From positions 1-64,000 of the forward strand of contig CAYMLG010000021.1 in NCBI GenBank assembly GCA_964391195.1: 64,000 nt of DNA. The letters are read 5' to 3'. The stretch comes from JAAYXE01 sp964391195 (lineage in GTDB: Bacteria > Chloroflexota > Anaerolineae > Anaerolineales > UBA4823). Below the pieces are notes generated by a model. It made no database searches. It saw only the letters and a list, made by a program, of their open reading frames with translations, and was not told the origin of the DNA. Position 1 is the first letter of the stretch; every line of letters begins with the position of its first letter. Positions 51,203 through 59,014 of the stretch are shown piece after piece. The position numbers and the translations under genes were made by a program.

Positions 51203-51646
51203 ATGGATCATATCGTCTACGTGGATGCCCAATCCAGAGAATTGGATCAACTGCGCTCGGGCAGGAAAACGATGATCATCCGCGGCGCAGCGGGCAGGAA
51301 GATGCCCCACGGGCGAGTGAAGCCCGGCGACGTGCTTTACTTTATGAACAACAACGCCGAGGGCGTTGTGCGGGCGAGGGGGGTTGCAAAAAGCGTGATC
51401 AATTCCGACCGGATGTCCGTCCAGGAATCGATCGCATTGGTCAGCCTTCACCAGGAACAACTGCAGCTATCCGGCAAGCAGTTTCAGCGCTGGGCCGGCA
51501 AGCGCTATCTGGTCTTGATCGAAGTGGATCACTTCGTGGAACTGGAGCCTTTCCCCATCGACCGCAGCGAATACGGGAACATGGACGATTGGCTGCCCGT
51601 CGGTGACATCAAGCGAGTCCGGGTTGCTTCCCCCCAGGCGAGGTGA
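51203..51646 (+). CDS. PUA/ASCH-like small protein
   Basis: 147 aa, the only plus-strand gene I accept. AAAGGAG lies 9 nt before the ATG. The pattern LRSGRKTMIIRG, GRVKPGDVLYFMNNNAEGVVRARGVAKSVINS looks like a PUA-like barrel of the ASCH/EVE type, in which a K-T-x-x-x-R block and a GD-x-L-x-F strand are typical. Such folds bind RNA or modified bases. The C-terminal half (VLIEVDHFVELEPFPIDRSEYGNMDDWLPVG) closes the barrel. It may be a translation or RNA-binding factor; no neighbour gives a clue. Transcription ends at the shared hairpin at 51760-51808. Confidence 0.75.
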   Translation: MDHIVYVDAQSRELDQLRSGRKTMIIRGAAGRKMPHGRVKPGDVLYFMNNNAEGVVRARGVAKSVINSDRMSVQESIALVSLHQEQLQLSGKQFQRWAGKRYLVLIEVDHFVELEPFPIDRSEYGNMDDWLPVGDIKRVRVASPQAR

Positions 51647-51759
51647 GCCCCGCGCTCCGGCATCCCTCACTTTCTGCCCAGCCTCCCCAACCCGGTCAAC
51701 GGCAGCCGAAACCCTCCCCCTTTCCTCCGCCCGGCGCCAGAAGCAGTGAACGAAAATAC

Positions 51760-51808
51760 AGCCGGCTCCCGATCTGGCCTGCGAAAGACCAGTGATCGAG
51801 AGCCGGCT
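51760..51808. terminator. Hairpin between convergent genes
   Basis: An imperfect stem joins AGCCGGCTCCCGATCTGG (51760-51777) with CCAGTGATCGAGAGCCGGCT (51789-51808). It lies between the plus-strand PUA-like gene and the minus-strand membrane gene, so it can serve as a shared terminator. The rest of 51647-51867 shows no gene. Confidence 0.6.
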
Positions 51809-51867
51809 TACTGATTCTCGCCCCGACCCTCCGTTAGCTCAGAGCAAACCTGCCCCCTATACCAGAT

Positions 51868-52659
51868 CTATAATGCGACCTTATCCCTGGAAACCGGAGC
51901 TTGAACGGGCTCCCCCACCTCCCGCCGCCTCGCGTACGCCCGCCCGGAGAGCATCTGGTACAGGGAGTAGACGTGCATCAGGGCGTACAATGGGATGCCG
52001 AAGGATGGGATGACCAGCACATAGTTTAGATAGTCCAGGGAAATTCCCGACTCCGCCAGCCGTGCTGCGAAAGGCACGATGTAGATGCCCCCGGTGGTGA
52101 GTGCGGCGACGAAGTCCAGCAGGCCCAGCCCGTTCCAGGCGACAACCAGCGCCCGCGCGTAGGGCTTCCTGCGAGACAGCAGATAAATCATCACCGGCGC
52201 CAGCAGCCCAACGGCCATATCCCCGTACCCCGCCGAGAGCGCAAACTGGGCTGGGAGCAGCTCCATGTCCATCAGCGCCAGGAACAGGAACCCGGCGATC
52301 CGCATCGTGTGCATGCCGATTAGCCAGGTTTCCGGAATGGCCCTGACGATCTGCCGGAACAAGGGGGAGATCAGCAGCAGCCCGATCCCGAGGAACAGGC
52401 CGTACCCCAGGGAGATAAACGTGATGCGGAACTGGTTCGCCAGGACAGCGCCGCCGGGTGGGAACACCGCCAGTCCCAGCCGGATGAGCAGCCAGGCCGC
52501 CAGCAGGATGGCGGCGACCAACAGCCATCTGCGCCTGACAATCCCTGGAACAGACAGCCGGGTGAGGCCTTGGGATAGGAAATACCAACTGGTGGCCCCC
52601 GAGGCGAGCATGGTCCCAAGGATGAGCACAACTGTATTGGTTGGAAAACCGGTAAACAT
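51868..52659 (-). CDS. Seven-helix integral membrane protein of unknown function
   Basis: 263 aa from ATG 52659, selected because GGAGG lies 6 nt upstream; the frame remains open to 52737. About seven membrane helices are visible (8-26, 44-62, 75-96, 112-130, 140-158, 166-186, 198-222). The segment AAILLAAWLLIRLGLAVFPP recurs in decayed form at about 54219-54290. I recognise no catalytic motif; PETWLIGMHTMRIAGFLFLALMD is a striking polar-lined helix. It follows the other membrane gene by 107 bp and is likely under the same MarR control. Confidence 0.75.
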   Translation of the reverse strand: MFTGFPTNTVVLILGTMLASGATSWYFLSQGLTRLSVPGIVRRRWLLVAAILLAAWLLIRLGLAVFPPGGAVLANQFRITFISLGYGLFLGIGLLLISPLFRQIVRAIPETWLIGMHTMRIAGFLFLALMDMELLPAQFALSAGYGDMAVGLLAPVMIYLLSRRKPYARALVVAWNGLGLLDFVAALTTGGIYIVPFAARLAESGISLDYLNYVLVIPSFGIPLYALMHVYSLYQMLSGRAYARRREVGEPVQAPVSRDKVAL

Positions 52660-52766
52660 GGAAACCTCCACTTTTCGAAACTTTGGCGAGGGGGACACTT
52701 TCGCTGCATCATCCCCCTCGCAGTGATCCATAAGCATTCCTTCATGGGTTTCGCAGCGCCGCCCTT

Positions 52767-53327
52767 TTATTTGGCGGGCTCGCCCTGAATGCGCTCGCTG
52801 CGCGTGAACGGCATCGATGAAACCAGGCCAATCAGCGCGGCGACACCGATGGCCAGCATGGCGTCACCCAGACCTGGTTTGGTGTTCATCAAGTAAAGGA
52901 TGGCCGCGCCAAGCGCCACCCGCAGCCGCATGGACACTCGCAGGAGAGGGTGCTGCCAGAGGGGGAGGAGATCGGAAGATAGCGGCCCGTCCTTCTCACC
53001 CACAACCTGCTTGATGGCCTCCACCCGGGCGCCGGTGAGCACGGCCATCGGAATGAACAGCAAGATCAGCGTCCCCAGTGTCACAAAAGCGAACCAGGCC
53101 TGGCCCCAGGCCGTGATCACCATGTACAGCCCGGAAAAGATGAGCGCCAGCATAGAGACCATGCCCACAACGCGCACCCCGCTGAAGAAGCGCAGCCTGT
53201 TCCGGAATTGTTCGCCGGTCGCAGCCCGCCGTAATCGCCGTAGGCTGAACCACTCCAGGCCGAGCGCCACAAAGAAGCCGAGTGCTCCGAGCATATGGGT
53301 TGCCAGGGCAGTCATATACAGGTTCAT
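52767..53327 (-). CDS. MarR-controlled integral membrane protein
   Basis: 186 aa with four or five helices (about 5-25, 52-72, 78-100, 132-150, 155-172) and a basic loop SLRRLRRAATGEQFRNRLRF. The start has AAAGGAGG 6 nt upstream, one of the best ribosome sites in the window. A perfect GTGTATATACAC palindrome lies 17-28 bp upstream of the ATG, exactly where a repressor would block transcription. The divergent-looking placement of three such sites around the marR gene makes this the probable target gene. It resembles DUF2269-like proteins; function unknown. Confidence 0.8.
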   Translation of the reverse strand: MNLYMTALATHMLGALGFFVALGLEWFSLRRLRRAATGEQFRNRLRFFSGVRVVGMVSMLALIFSGLYMVITAWGQAWFAFVTLGTLILLFIPMAVLTGARVEAIKQVVGEKDGPLSSDLLPLWQHPLLRVSMRLRVALGAAILYLMNTKPGLGDAMLAIGVAALIGLVSSMPFTRSERIQGEPAK

Positions 53328-53343
53328 CTTTACCTCCTTTCTT

Positions 53344-53355
53344 GTGTATATACAC
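53344..53355. promoter_or_regulatory. MarR operator candidate 1 (perfect palindrome)
   Basis: GTGTATATACAC, a perfect 12-bp palindrome, followed by CTAT as in site 3. It lies directly upstream of the membrane-protein gene and overlaps the probable -10 (TATACA on the minus strand). Confidence 0.7.
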
Positions 53356-53521
53356 CTATCAGCTTACAAAGTACCGGTAACATCATAAACACCTCCTGAC
53401 CAACCTGGGAACCGGTCACCTGGTAATTTCAAGCGCCGCTGCACAGCGCCTGAAGTCGCCACCCCCTTTGGCAGCGGGCGGTTGCTAGAACAGCCATCGC
53501 CGCCCGGTCATCACGAAAAGA

Positions 53522-53533
53522 GTGTATATACAT
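53522..53533. promoter_or_regulatory. MarR operator candidate 2
   Basis: GTGTATATACAT, one mismatch from the palindrome at 53344-53355, in the 246-bp space between the marR stop and the membrane-protein start. It could give cooperative binding about 178 bp from site 1. Confidence 0.55.
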
Positions 53534-53573
53534 GCTCTGGGGCAAAAAAATATGGCCCTGTTCCATCGAGCTT

Positions 53574-54032
53574 TCATTTTTCCTTGGAAAGACGGGTGAT
53601 GTTCGCTAGCTCCCTGAGCAGATCGCCAAAGCGCTCCTCGCCAATCTCCTGGACCACGCGTTCCTGTGCTTCCTCCCACACGGGCAAGGCCTCCAGCAGG
53701 AGCTTTTCCCCCTTCTCCGTCAGTGTCGCCACACGAGTCCGTTGGTCCTCGCCTGGCTCGATCTTGATCAGCCCCGCATCTTCCAGCAGCTTGAGGTTCC
53801 TCGTGATCGTTGTCCGGTCACGGTCCAGCCGGTCGGCGATCTCGTTCACGTTTTGCGGGCCGGCCAGGTAAAGCACCACCAGTGGGGGGATCTGCGTGCC
53901 TCGCAGCCCAAACCTTGGCAAGAACAGGCTGTCGTAGTAATTGGTAATCGCTTGCGAAGCCCTGCGCAGGTTAATCCCGGCGCAGGTTTTCGCCAATCGC
54001 ATCAGCCGTTCACGCTCTCTTCGTGCTGTCAT
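53574..54032 (-). CDS. MarR-family transcriptional regulator
   Basis: 152 aa from ATG 54032. The winged HTH is clear: GLRGTQIPPLVVLYLAG, then VNEIADRLDRDRTTITRNLKLLEDAGLIKIEPGEDQRTRVATLTEKG (named here in parts; residues about 55-110), with flanking dimer helices. No Cys sensor is visible. The reading frame extends to 54071 but that part overlaps the promoter. The -10 ends 7 nt before the A of the ATG, so the mRNA is probably leaderless. Operator-like dyads at 53344, 53522 and 54038 suggest it represses itself and the downstream membrane genes. Confidence 0.92.
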   Translation of the reverse strand: MTARRERERLMRLAKTCAGINLRRASQAITNYYDSLFLPRFGLRGTQIPPLVVLYLAGPQNVNEIADRLDRDRTTITRNLKLLEDAGLIKIEPGEDQRTRVATLTEKGEKLLLEALPVWEEAQERVVQEIGEERFGDLLRELANITRLSKEK

Positions 54033-54037
54033 AATAT

Positions 54038-54049
54038 GAGTATATACAC
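54038..54049. promoter_or_regulatory. MarR operator candidate 3 (autoregulatory)
   Basis: GAGTATATACAC followed by CTAT. It shares TATATACACCTAT (13 bp) exactly with the site upstream of the membrane-protein gene, and covers the marR -10, so binding would shut off marR. Confidence 0.7.
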
Positions 54050-54067
54050 CTATTTGGGCCTTGTCAA
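54039..54067 (-). promoter_or_regulatory. Near-consensus sigma70 promoter giving a leaderless marR transcript
   Basis: On the minus strand TTGACA (54067-54062), exactly 17 nt, then TATACT (54044-54039). The expected start point, 7 nt further on, is the A of the marR ATG (54032). No ribosome site lies between. Confidence 0.8.
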
Positions 54068-54107
54068 GCATGGAATACCATGATAATTCCGTGATCTTTG
54101 ATGAGAT

Positions 54108-54290
54108 TTATAAAGTTTCTCCACCCGGGATGGCTCGGGCGGCGCCCTCCCTCCGCAGCTCCTGGAGCGCCGCCCCGGTCCTCTCGATCGCTGCCGTCCT
54201 ATAACCCTCGATCAACACCAATACTGCACCGCCAGCCGGGAATACGATCGATCCCGGCCGGATGAGCAGCCGGCAGGATGGCGGCGAACG
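54108..54290 (-). pseudogene. Chimeric relic of two neighbouring genes
   Basis: Read on the minus strand, 54290-54219 resembles the segment around 52440-52520 of the membrane gene (LLIRPGSIVFPAGGAVL against LLIRLGLAVFPPGGAVL, with an 8-bp deletion just before). From 54227 to the stop at 54108 it continues in frame into AVLVLIEGYRTAAIERTGAA and LQELRREGAARAIPGGETL, resembling the C-terminus of the NIPSNAP gene at 58613-58990 (AVLALIDSYTTVVIEMNEAALQ). The switch falls at a shared GGCGGTGC-like stretch. No start or full domain is present, so it is a decayed recombinant. Confidence 0.55.
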
Positions 54291-54394
54291 GGGACATATC
54301 CATCCTGGAGATGGAAGCCTGGGTTACGGTTTCTCGATACCCGGCCGCAATCCCGATAATCAATATGCCGGTTGCAGGCCGGTCGCTCGAAACC

Positions 54395-55573
54395 TCAATC
54401 CGCCCGGGGGGCGATTGTTTCCTTGGCCCGGACCGGGATCGTTTGCCCCATAGCTTGCTTTTTTGCGGGGCCGGTTACCTGCCTCCTGTTCGCCTGCGTC
54501 TGTTGCTCTTGGATCATGTTGGCGATATATTCCGCATCCCGCCCCACGCCATGGATCATGCTGGACGATACTGCGAAAAGGAAGGCCAGGCCGACGAAGT
54601 ACAGCCCTGGCACGCCGGTCACTACCCCACGCTCGTGCTGTGGCCCATCTTTTCCAAAAATGGGCAGGTCGATCCAGGAGAAACCGGGCTGGTATCCCGT
54701 GCACCAGATGATATTGGCCACATCGAGCAGGCGGCCGCCTTCCAGCATTGGCAGGCCGTCCCGCACACCCACCGTCCTCGGGACGCCCTGGATCCCGGCC
54801 GCGATCAAATCCTGTCTCTTGGTCCGTACCCGCGGCTGGCCCTTTGAGAGCAGCTTCGGCCGCAGCTTCCGTCCGAACGGCGTATTGGTCGTCAGCACCC
54901 TGTGGAACAACACCCGGCCTATAAGCCGCGCCAGGATGAGCCGGTACGCAACGCTCCCGATGCGGAATGGGAGCTGGCCGGTATCCCTACCCGACAGCCA
55001 CGTCGGGTGCTCCCGGGCAACATCGAGCGCGATCTCGGCTCCCGAGTTGCCTGCTCCCACCACGAGGACCCCGCCTTTCTGGAGCTGTGAAGGATTGCGG
55101 TACTCGCTCGAATGTAGTTGGACGATGCCAGGGTCGAGCTCTCGTGCGAACGCGGGTACGCGGGGCTTCTGCCAGTTGGACATCGCCACCACCACATTGT
55201 CAGCCTCGTAAACCTGGCCTGCTGCTGTCACCACAAAGCGGCCATCTTTCCTCGTCAGATGGTCCACTCGCACGCCCAACCGGACCGGTAAATCGAAGTC
55301 CCTGGCGTAGCTTTCGAGGTAATCGGCCATTTCATCCTTGGTGGGGAAGTGGAAGGCCGGTGCAGGGAACGGCTTCCCCGGAAGCCCATCGAAGCAGGCG
55401 GGGGTGAACAGGCGCAGCGAGTCCCATCTCTTCCGCCAAGCGTCTCCGGTGCGCTCATTCGCGTCCAGGATAACAAAATCTTGTCCCTGCTGCTTCAGAT
55501 AATATCCGGTTGCCAGTCCCGCCTGGCCTCCACCGATAACGATCGTGTCATATCTTCGGGTTTCGTTTTTCAT
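54395..55573 (-). CDS. Flavin-containing monooxygenase-like oxidoreductase
   Basis: 392 aa. FAD site TIVIGGGQAGLATGYYL (residues 10-26), ILDANERTGDAWRKRWDSLRLFTP, NADPH site VLVVGAGNSGAEIALDVA (near 169-186), and the C-terminal flavin contact IIWCTGYQPGFSWIDL and GLYFVGLAFLFAVSSS. The Baeyer-Villiger fingerprint is not complete, so it is closer to the CzcO/trkA-like group of FMOs. It likely oxygenates or oxidises a small molecule with NADPH and O2. AAGGAGG precedes the ATG. Its leader carries a stable hairpin (55597-55631), which hints at control. Confidence 0.88.
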   Translation of the reverse strand: MKNETRRYDTIVIGGGQAGLATGYYLKQQGQDFVILDANERTGDAWRKRWDSLRLFTPACFDGLPGKPFPAPAFHFPTKDEMADYLESYARDFDLPVRLGVRVDHLTRKDGRFVVTAAGQVYEADNVVVAMSNWQKPRVPAFARELDPGIVQLHSSEYRNPSQLQKGGVLVVGAGNSGAEIALDVAREHPTWLSGRDTGQLPFRIGSVAYRLILARLIGRVLFHRVLTTNTPFGRKLRPKLLSKGQPRVRTKRQDLIAAGIQGVPRTVGVRDGLPMLEGGRLLDVANIIWCTGYQPGFSWIDLPIFGKDGPQHERGVVTGVPGLYFVGLAFLFAVSSSMIHGVGRDAEYIANMIQEQQTQANRRQVTGPAKKQAMGQTIPVRAKETIAPRAD

Positions 55574-55596
55574 TGGATATCCTCCTTGAAATCCTT

Positions 55597-55631
55597 ACCA
55601 TCGCCTGGCGCTTCCCACAAAAGGCGATGGT
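55597..55631 (-). promoter_or_regulatory. Leader hairpin before the flavin monooxygenase gene
   Basis: ACCATCGCCT (55597-55606) and AGGCGATGGT (55622-55631) make a perfect 10-bp stem around 15 nt. The stem ends about 7 nt before the AAGGAGG ribosome site and starts close to the predicted transcript start, so it would stand at the 5' end of the mRNA. It has no U-run and is not a normal terminator. Confidence 0.55.
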
Positions 55632-55646
55632 TCTGATATATGGAAA

Positions 55647-55675
55647 AGGATATCCAAACCCTTCTCTCGTGTCAT
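55647..55675 (-). promoter_or_regulatory. Probable promoter of the flavin monooxygenase gene
   Basis: On the minus strand ATGACA (55675-55670), 17 nt, TATCCT (55652-55647). This places the start near 55640, about 67 nt before the ATG. The match is fair, not strong. Confidence 0.45.
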
Positions 55676-55754
55676 GCCCACATTAGGGTATACGGGTGGG
55701 GTAATTTTAGGATTCAGAACGGGGTGATTAATGGATGGCAGCCTGTCGAGGCCG

Positions 55755-58421
55755 CTAGCCAAGCAGGTCTAGCTCCCTGGCCCTGGCAGCCGCTTCCGTG
55801 CGGTTGTTGACGCCCAGTTTGCCGTAAATATTTCCGGTATGCTTCTTGACCGTCTCAGGCGAGATAACCAGCCTGGCCGCGATCTCCTGGTTGGTAAGCC
55901 CCGCGGCGACCAGTTCCAGGATTTCCTGTTCCCGGGATGTGAGCGGCTCAGCCAGCGCCGGGTGTGAAGGGGACATCTGGTCCGCCTCGCAGGCAGCCAG
56001 CAGCATCTCCACATAATCCGTCATCACCTCCCGCCTCCGAGCTTCCTGAAGCAGCCGGACCATGGGAAGCCCCAGGTCAACGAACAGGCGCACATAGCCT
56101 TCGGGTTCGGCCGCTCGCAGCGCGTGTTCCAGAGAGACCATCGCTGCCGGTTCGAAGCCGCGCTTCCACTCCAATAACGACCGGAGCGCCAATGCTTCGA
56201 TGTAGACTCCGCTCTGGCCCTGTGCCTCGGCCGTCTCCAGCAGATGGGTGAGCAGCCCTGAGGCCTCCTCGAGCGACCGGGCGCCTCCCTTGAGGATCAG
56301 GACCCTGGCGATCGTTAACTGCACTGCTGCGCGTTCTGTCTGCTCTATCAGGGCCGGACTGCGCAGCCTCTCATTGGACCAGTTCACTGCAGCGCCGAGC
56401 CGGTCCTGTGCCAGCCACAGCTCAAGTTGAAAACGCTCGAATTTGCTGACCCATTCCGGGATTTGGACTTGCTCTGATAAGTTCCGCACTTTTTCCAAAT
56501 ACTCTGCTGCGGCGTCGGGCTCCCCCTCGGCCAGTTTGATGCGGGCCGCGATCAAATAACCGGCGAACAGCGCCCGGACATCGCCGCCCAGTTCGGCGCG
56601 TATAAACCCTCGCGAGACATGGTCCCAGGCATTGCCCAACTGGTTCCACTCGTAAAGCAGCTCGCCTGTGCGGATATACACCCAGCCGGTGACGGGCAGC
56701 GGCAGGCGGCCCCAATTCTCACGCTCCTGGATTGCGACGAGCGCTTTCCTCCAGTATCCTGCAGCGTTCTTCAAGCGGCCCTGCCTCAGCTCAAGATCGG
56801 CCAGCGCACCGTACGCGTGCGCTGAATGAAGGCGGACGCTGGGTGAATAGGTAAACTGCAATGCGGTAAGGTAGCATTCCCTGGCTTCTTCCCAGCGTCC
56901 ATGATGGCGATAAACATCCCCGAGCGCGCCGTAAACCCCCGGTCGGAAACCGGGTTCATCATCGGGCATGGCGCGCAGGGCGCGTTCGGCGTAAGTCTCC
57001 GCCCGCTCGAGATCATATTGGGAGCAGGCAATAAAGCAGCGAAAAGCCATCACCCATGCCAGTTGCCAGCGTTTCCCTTCGCTTTCCCCGGGCGCCAGTC
57101 GCTGTTCCACTTCATCGACCAGGCGTACGCAGGCTTCGTATGCGCCGTTATAGGCGAGCAGACCCGCCCGCATCAGGCCAAGCACCGGGTAGGCAGCGTA
57201 CCAGTCCGCCGGGATCGAGTCGATCCAATGTTCCACGACCTTCAACTCGCCTCCGTTGAGCTTTGCCTGGTAATACTTGTCGATGATCTTGATCACCTGT
57301 TCCGGCTGACCGCCCGCCAGTGCATGGCGGAAAGCTGCATCGGGGTAATCGTTGGCTTCATACCAGGAGGCAGCCCGGCGGTGAATCTCGGGGACCTCGC
57401 TGCTATGTCGCCGCTCCAGCTCACCACGCAGGAAGTCTGCGAACAGGGGATGGGAGCTGAACCAGGTGCGTTCATCGTCTAAGGGCGTAATGAAAAGGTT
57501 CTCCCGCTCGATTTTGTCCAGCATCGCTTGCCCGTTCTTTCCCCCGGTTACTGTATCGCACAGATCCCCGCACAGGCGCTCGAGGAGGCTGGTCTTCAAC
57601 AGGAAGGATTGCATCTCAACCGGAAGCTGGTCGAATATGTCTTCGCGCAGGTAGTCGGCGATGAAGCGCTGCCTGCCGTGCACGACCGGCATGTCCCCTG
57701 GACCGCTTTGACGCTGGCGGAGTGCCAGCATCGCCAACTGCAGCCCGGCAGCCCATCCTTCCGTCCCTGCATGCAGCGCCTCGACCTCATCGGGCTGAAG
57801 GGCAACCCCTATCGAGCGGTTGATGAACTCGGCCGTCTCTTCTCGGGTGAATGAAAGATCCCCGGCCCGGATCTCCAAGAGCTGGCCGCGGGCCCGGTGG
57901 CGGGCAAGCCTGAGCTGCGGGTCGTTCCGGCTGGCGATGACGAAATGCAGGTTGGCCGGTGAGTGGTCAAGCAAGAAGATCATGGCCTCATGGATGCTGT
58001 CCTCCTCGATTAGATGATAGTCGTCGAGCACAAACACCATGGGGGCGGCCGCCTGGTTGGCGGCATTGATGAAGGCCGCCAGCACGGCTTTGATATCCGG
58101 CCTCTGGGTTTCGAGCAGAACCCCCAACGGGCTCTCCGCCACTCCAGGCTGCGCCTTTTCCCATGCGGCGAGCAGATACCGCAGAAAATGCTCTACATCC
58201 ACCTCCTCCCCGGTTATCGACAGCCAGGCGACGGGCAGGCTGCTGGCTCGTGCCCAGTCGGCGAGCAGCGTGGTTTTCCCCGACCCGGCCGGGGCCGAGA
58301 TGAGTGTGAGCTTGCTGTGAGTGATCTCCTGCTCGATCGCATTTCGCAGGCGCGGGCGGGGGACCATTCCCTGTGGCCGGGGTGGAATATTTAATTTGCT
58401 CTCCAGCACGATCGTGCCCAT
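55755..58421 (-). CDS. MalT-like LuxR-family regulator
   Basis: 888 aa. Residues 1-60 contain Walker A LISAPAGSGKTTLLADWA; Walker B is VFVLDDYHLIEED. The winged and helical sensor parts follow (SFTREETAEFINRSIG, HPLFADFLRGEL). Residues about 400-760 are TPR repeats (YGALGDVYRHHGRWEEARECYLTAL, YGALADLELRQGRLKNAAGYW). The C-terminus is a LuxR HTH, LTSREQEILELVAAGLTNQEIAARLVISPETVKKHTGN in the region 820-860, named here in parts. MalT-type proteins bind a small inducer and ATP, multimerise and activate transcription. The flavin monooxygenase gene 181 bp downstream is a possible target. A weak GGGAG adjoins the ATG. Confidence 0.92.
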   Translation of the reverse strand: MGTIVLESKLNIPPRPQGMVPRPRLRNAIEQEITHSKLTLISAPAGSGKTTLLADWARASSLPVAWLSITGEEVDVEHFLRYLLAAWEKAQPGVAESPLGVLLETQRPDIKAVLAAFINAANQAAAPMVFVLDDYHLIEEDSIHEAMIFLLDHSPANLHFVIASRNDPQLRLARHRARGQLLEIRAGDLSFTREETAEFINRSIGVALQPDEVEALHAGTEGWAAGLQLAMLALRQRQSGPGDMPVVHGRQRFIADYLREDIFDQLPVEMQSFLLKTSLLERLCGDLCDTVTGGKNGQAMLDKIERENLFITPLDDERTWFSSHPLFADFLRGELERRHSSEVPEIHRRAASWYEANDYPDAAFRHALAGGQPEQVIKIIDKYYQAKLNGGELKVVEHWIDSIPADWYAAYPVLGLMRAGLLAYNGAYEACVRLVDEVEQRLAPGESEGKRWQLAWVMAFRCFIACSQYDLERAETYAERALRAMPDDEPGFRPGVYGALGDVYRHHGRWEEARECYLTALQFTYSPSVRLHSAHAYGALADLELRQGRLKNAAGYWRKALVAIQERENWGRLPLPVTGWVYIRTGELLYEWNQLGNAWDHVSRGFIRAELGGDVRALFAGYLIAARIKLAEGEPDAAAEYLEKVRNLSEQVQIPEWVSKFERFQLELWLAQDRLGAAVNWSNERLRSPALIEQTERAAVQLTIARVLILKGGARSLEEASGLLTHLLETAEAQGQSGVYIEALALRSLLEWKRGFEPAAMVSLEHALRAAEPEGYVRLFVDLGLPMVRLLQEARRREVMTDYVEMLLAACEADQMSPSHPALAEPLTSREQEILELVAAGLTNQEIAARLVISPETVKKHTGNIYGKLGVNNRTEAAARARELDLLG

Positions 58422-58612
58422 CTCCCTGATCCGTTTCTCTTTGCCGGCGATCTACCCCGGGCCTTCCACTGCCTTCTTTTGCCCGCCGGTATCCTCGATC
58501 CACCCCTGGCTGCTCTCCCAACCGCCCGAGTGTCGATTTTCAAACTTTTCTCCCCCGCTGGCCTCCCCTCTCCCCCACCTGAGGCCAGAAACAGCCAACG
58601 AAATTCTCGCCC

Positions 58613-58990
58613 TTATGAGCTTTGTGGAGTCTCTCCGCCCGGGTTGGTTCGCCTCGCCTCCTCCCTCCGCAGGCCCTGGAGCGCCGCTTCATTCATCTCG
58701 ATCACTACCGTCGTATAACTGTCGATCAGCGCCAGGACTGCGTCCCGCGGCCCCTTCCGCCATTCCTCGCTCCCGTAGAACGCCTCCTCGCTCTGCTCTC
58801 GCTCGTCCAGGCTGTTGAAGGCCCGCACCAGGTAATATGCGTCGGGGTCGTGCAAGGAGCGCCCGAAATCCACCACGTCCACCTGCCAACGCCTCAGCAG
58901 CGGCAGCGATTGGTGGATGAACAGCTCGTGGAAATCCGCCCCCGTTCCCGGCTTCAAATTGTAGGAGCGTATTTCGACGATCCGCTTCAT
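58613..58990 (-). CDS. NIPSNAP-family protein
   Basis: 125 aa, about the usual length. IVEIRSYNLKPGTGADFHELF at the N-terminus, VVDFGRSLHDPDAYYLVRAFNSLDERE in the middle, and FYGSEEWRKGPRDAVLALI near residue 75 fit the NIPSNAP ferredoxin-like fold. GGAGGGG lies 6 nt before the ATG. Function of the family in bacteria is unknown. Its C-terminal coding DNA also survives, decayed and fused, at 54108-54227. The gap 58422-58612 before the MalT-like gene shows no gene. Confidence 0.85.
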   Translation of the reverse strand: MKRIVEIRSYNLKPGTGADFHELFIHQSLPLLRRWQVDVVDFGRSLHDPDAYYLVRAFNSLDEREQSEEAFYGSEEWRKGPRDAVLALIDSYTTVVIEMNEAALQGLRREEARRTNPGGETPQSS

Positions 58991-59014
58991 CCTTCCCCTC
59001 CTGCTCCCCGCGGC

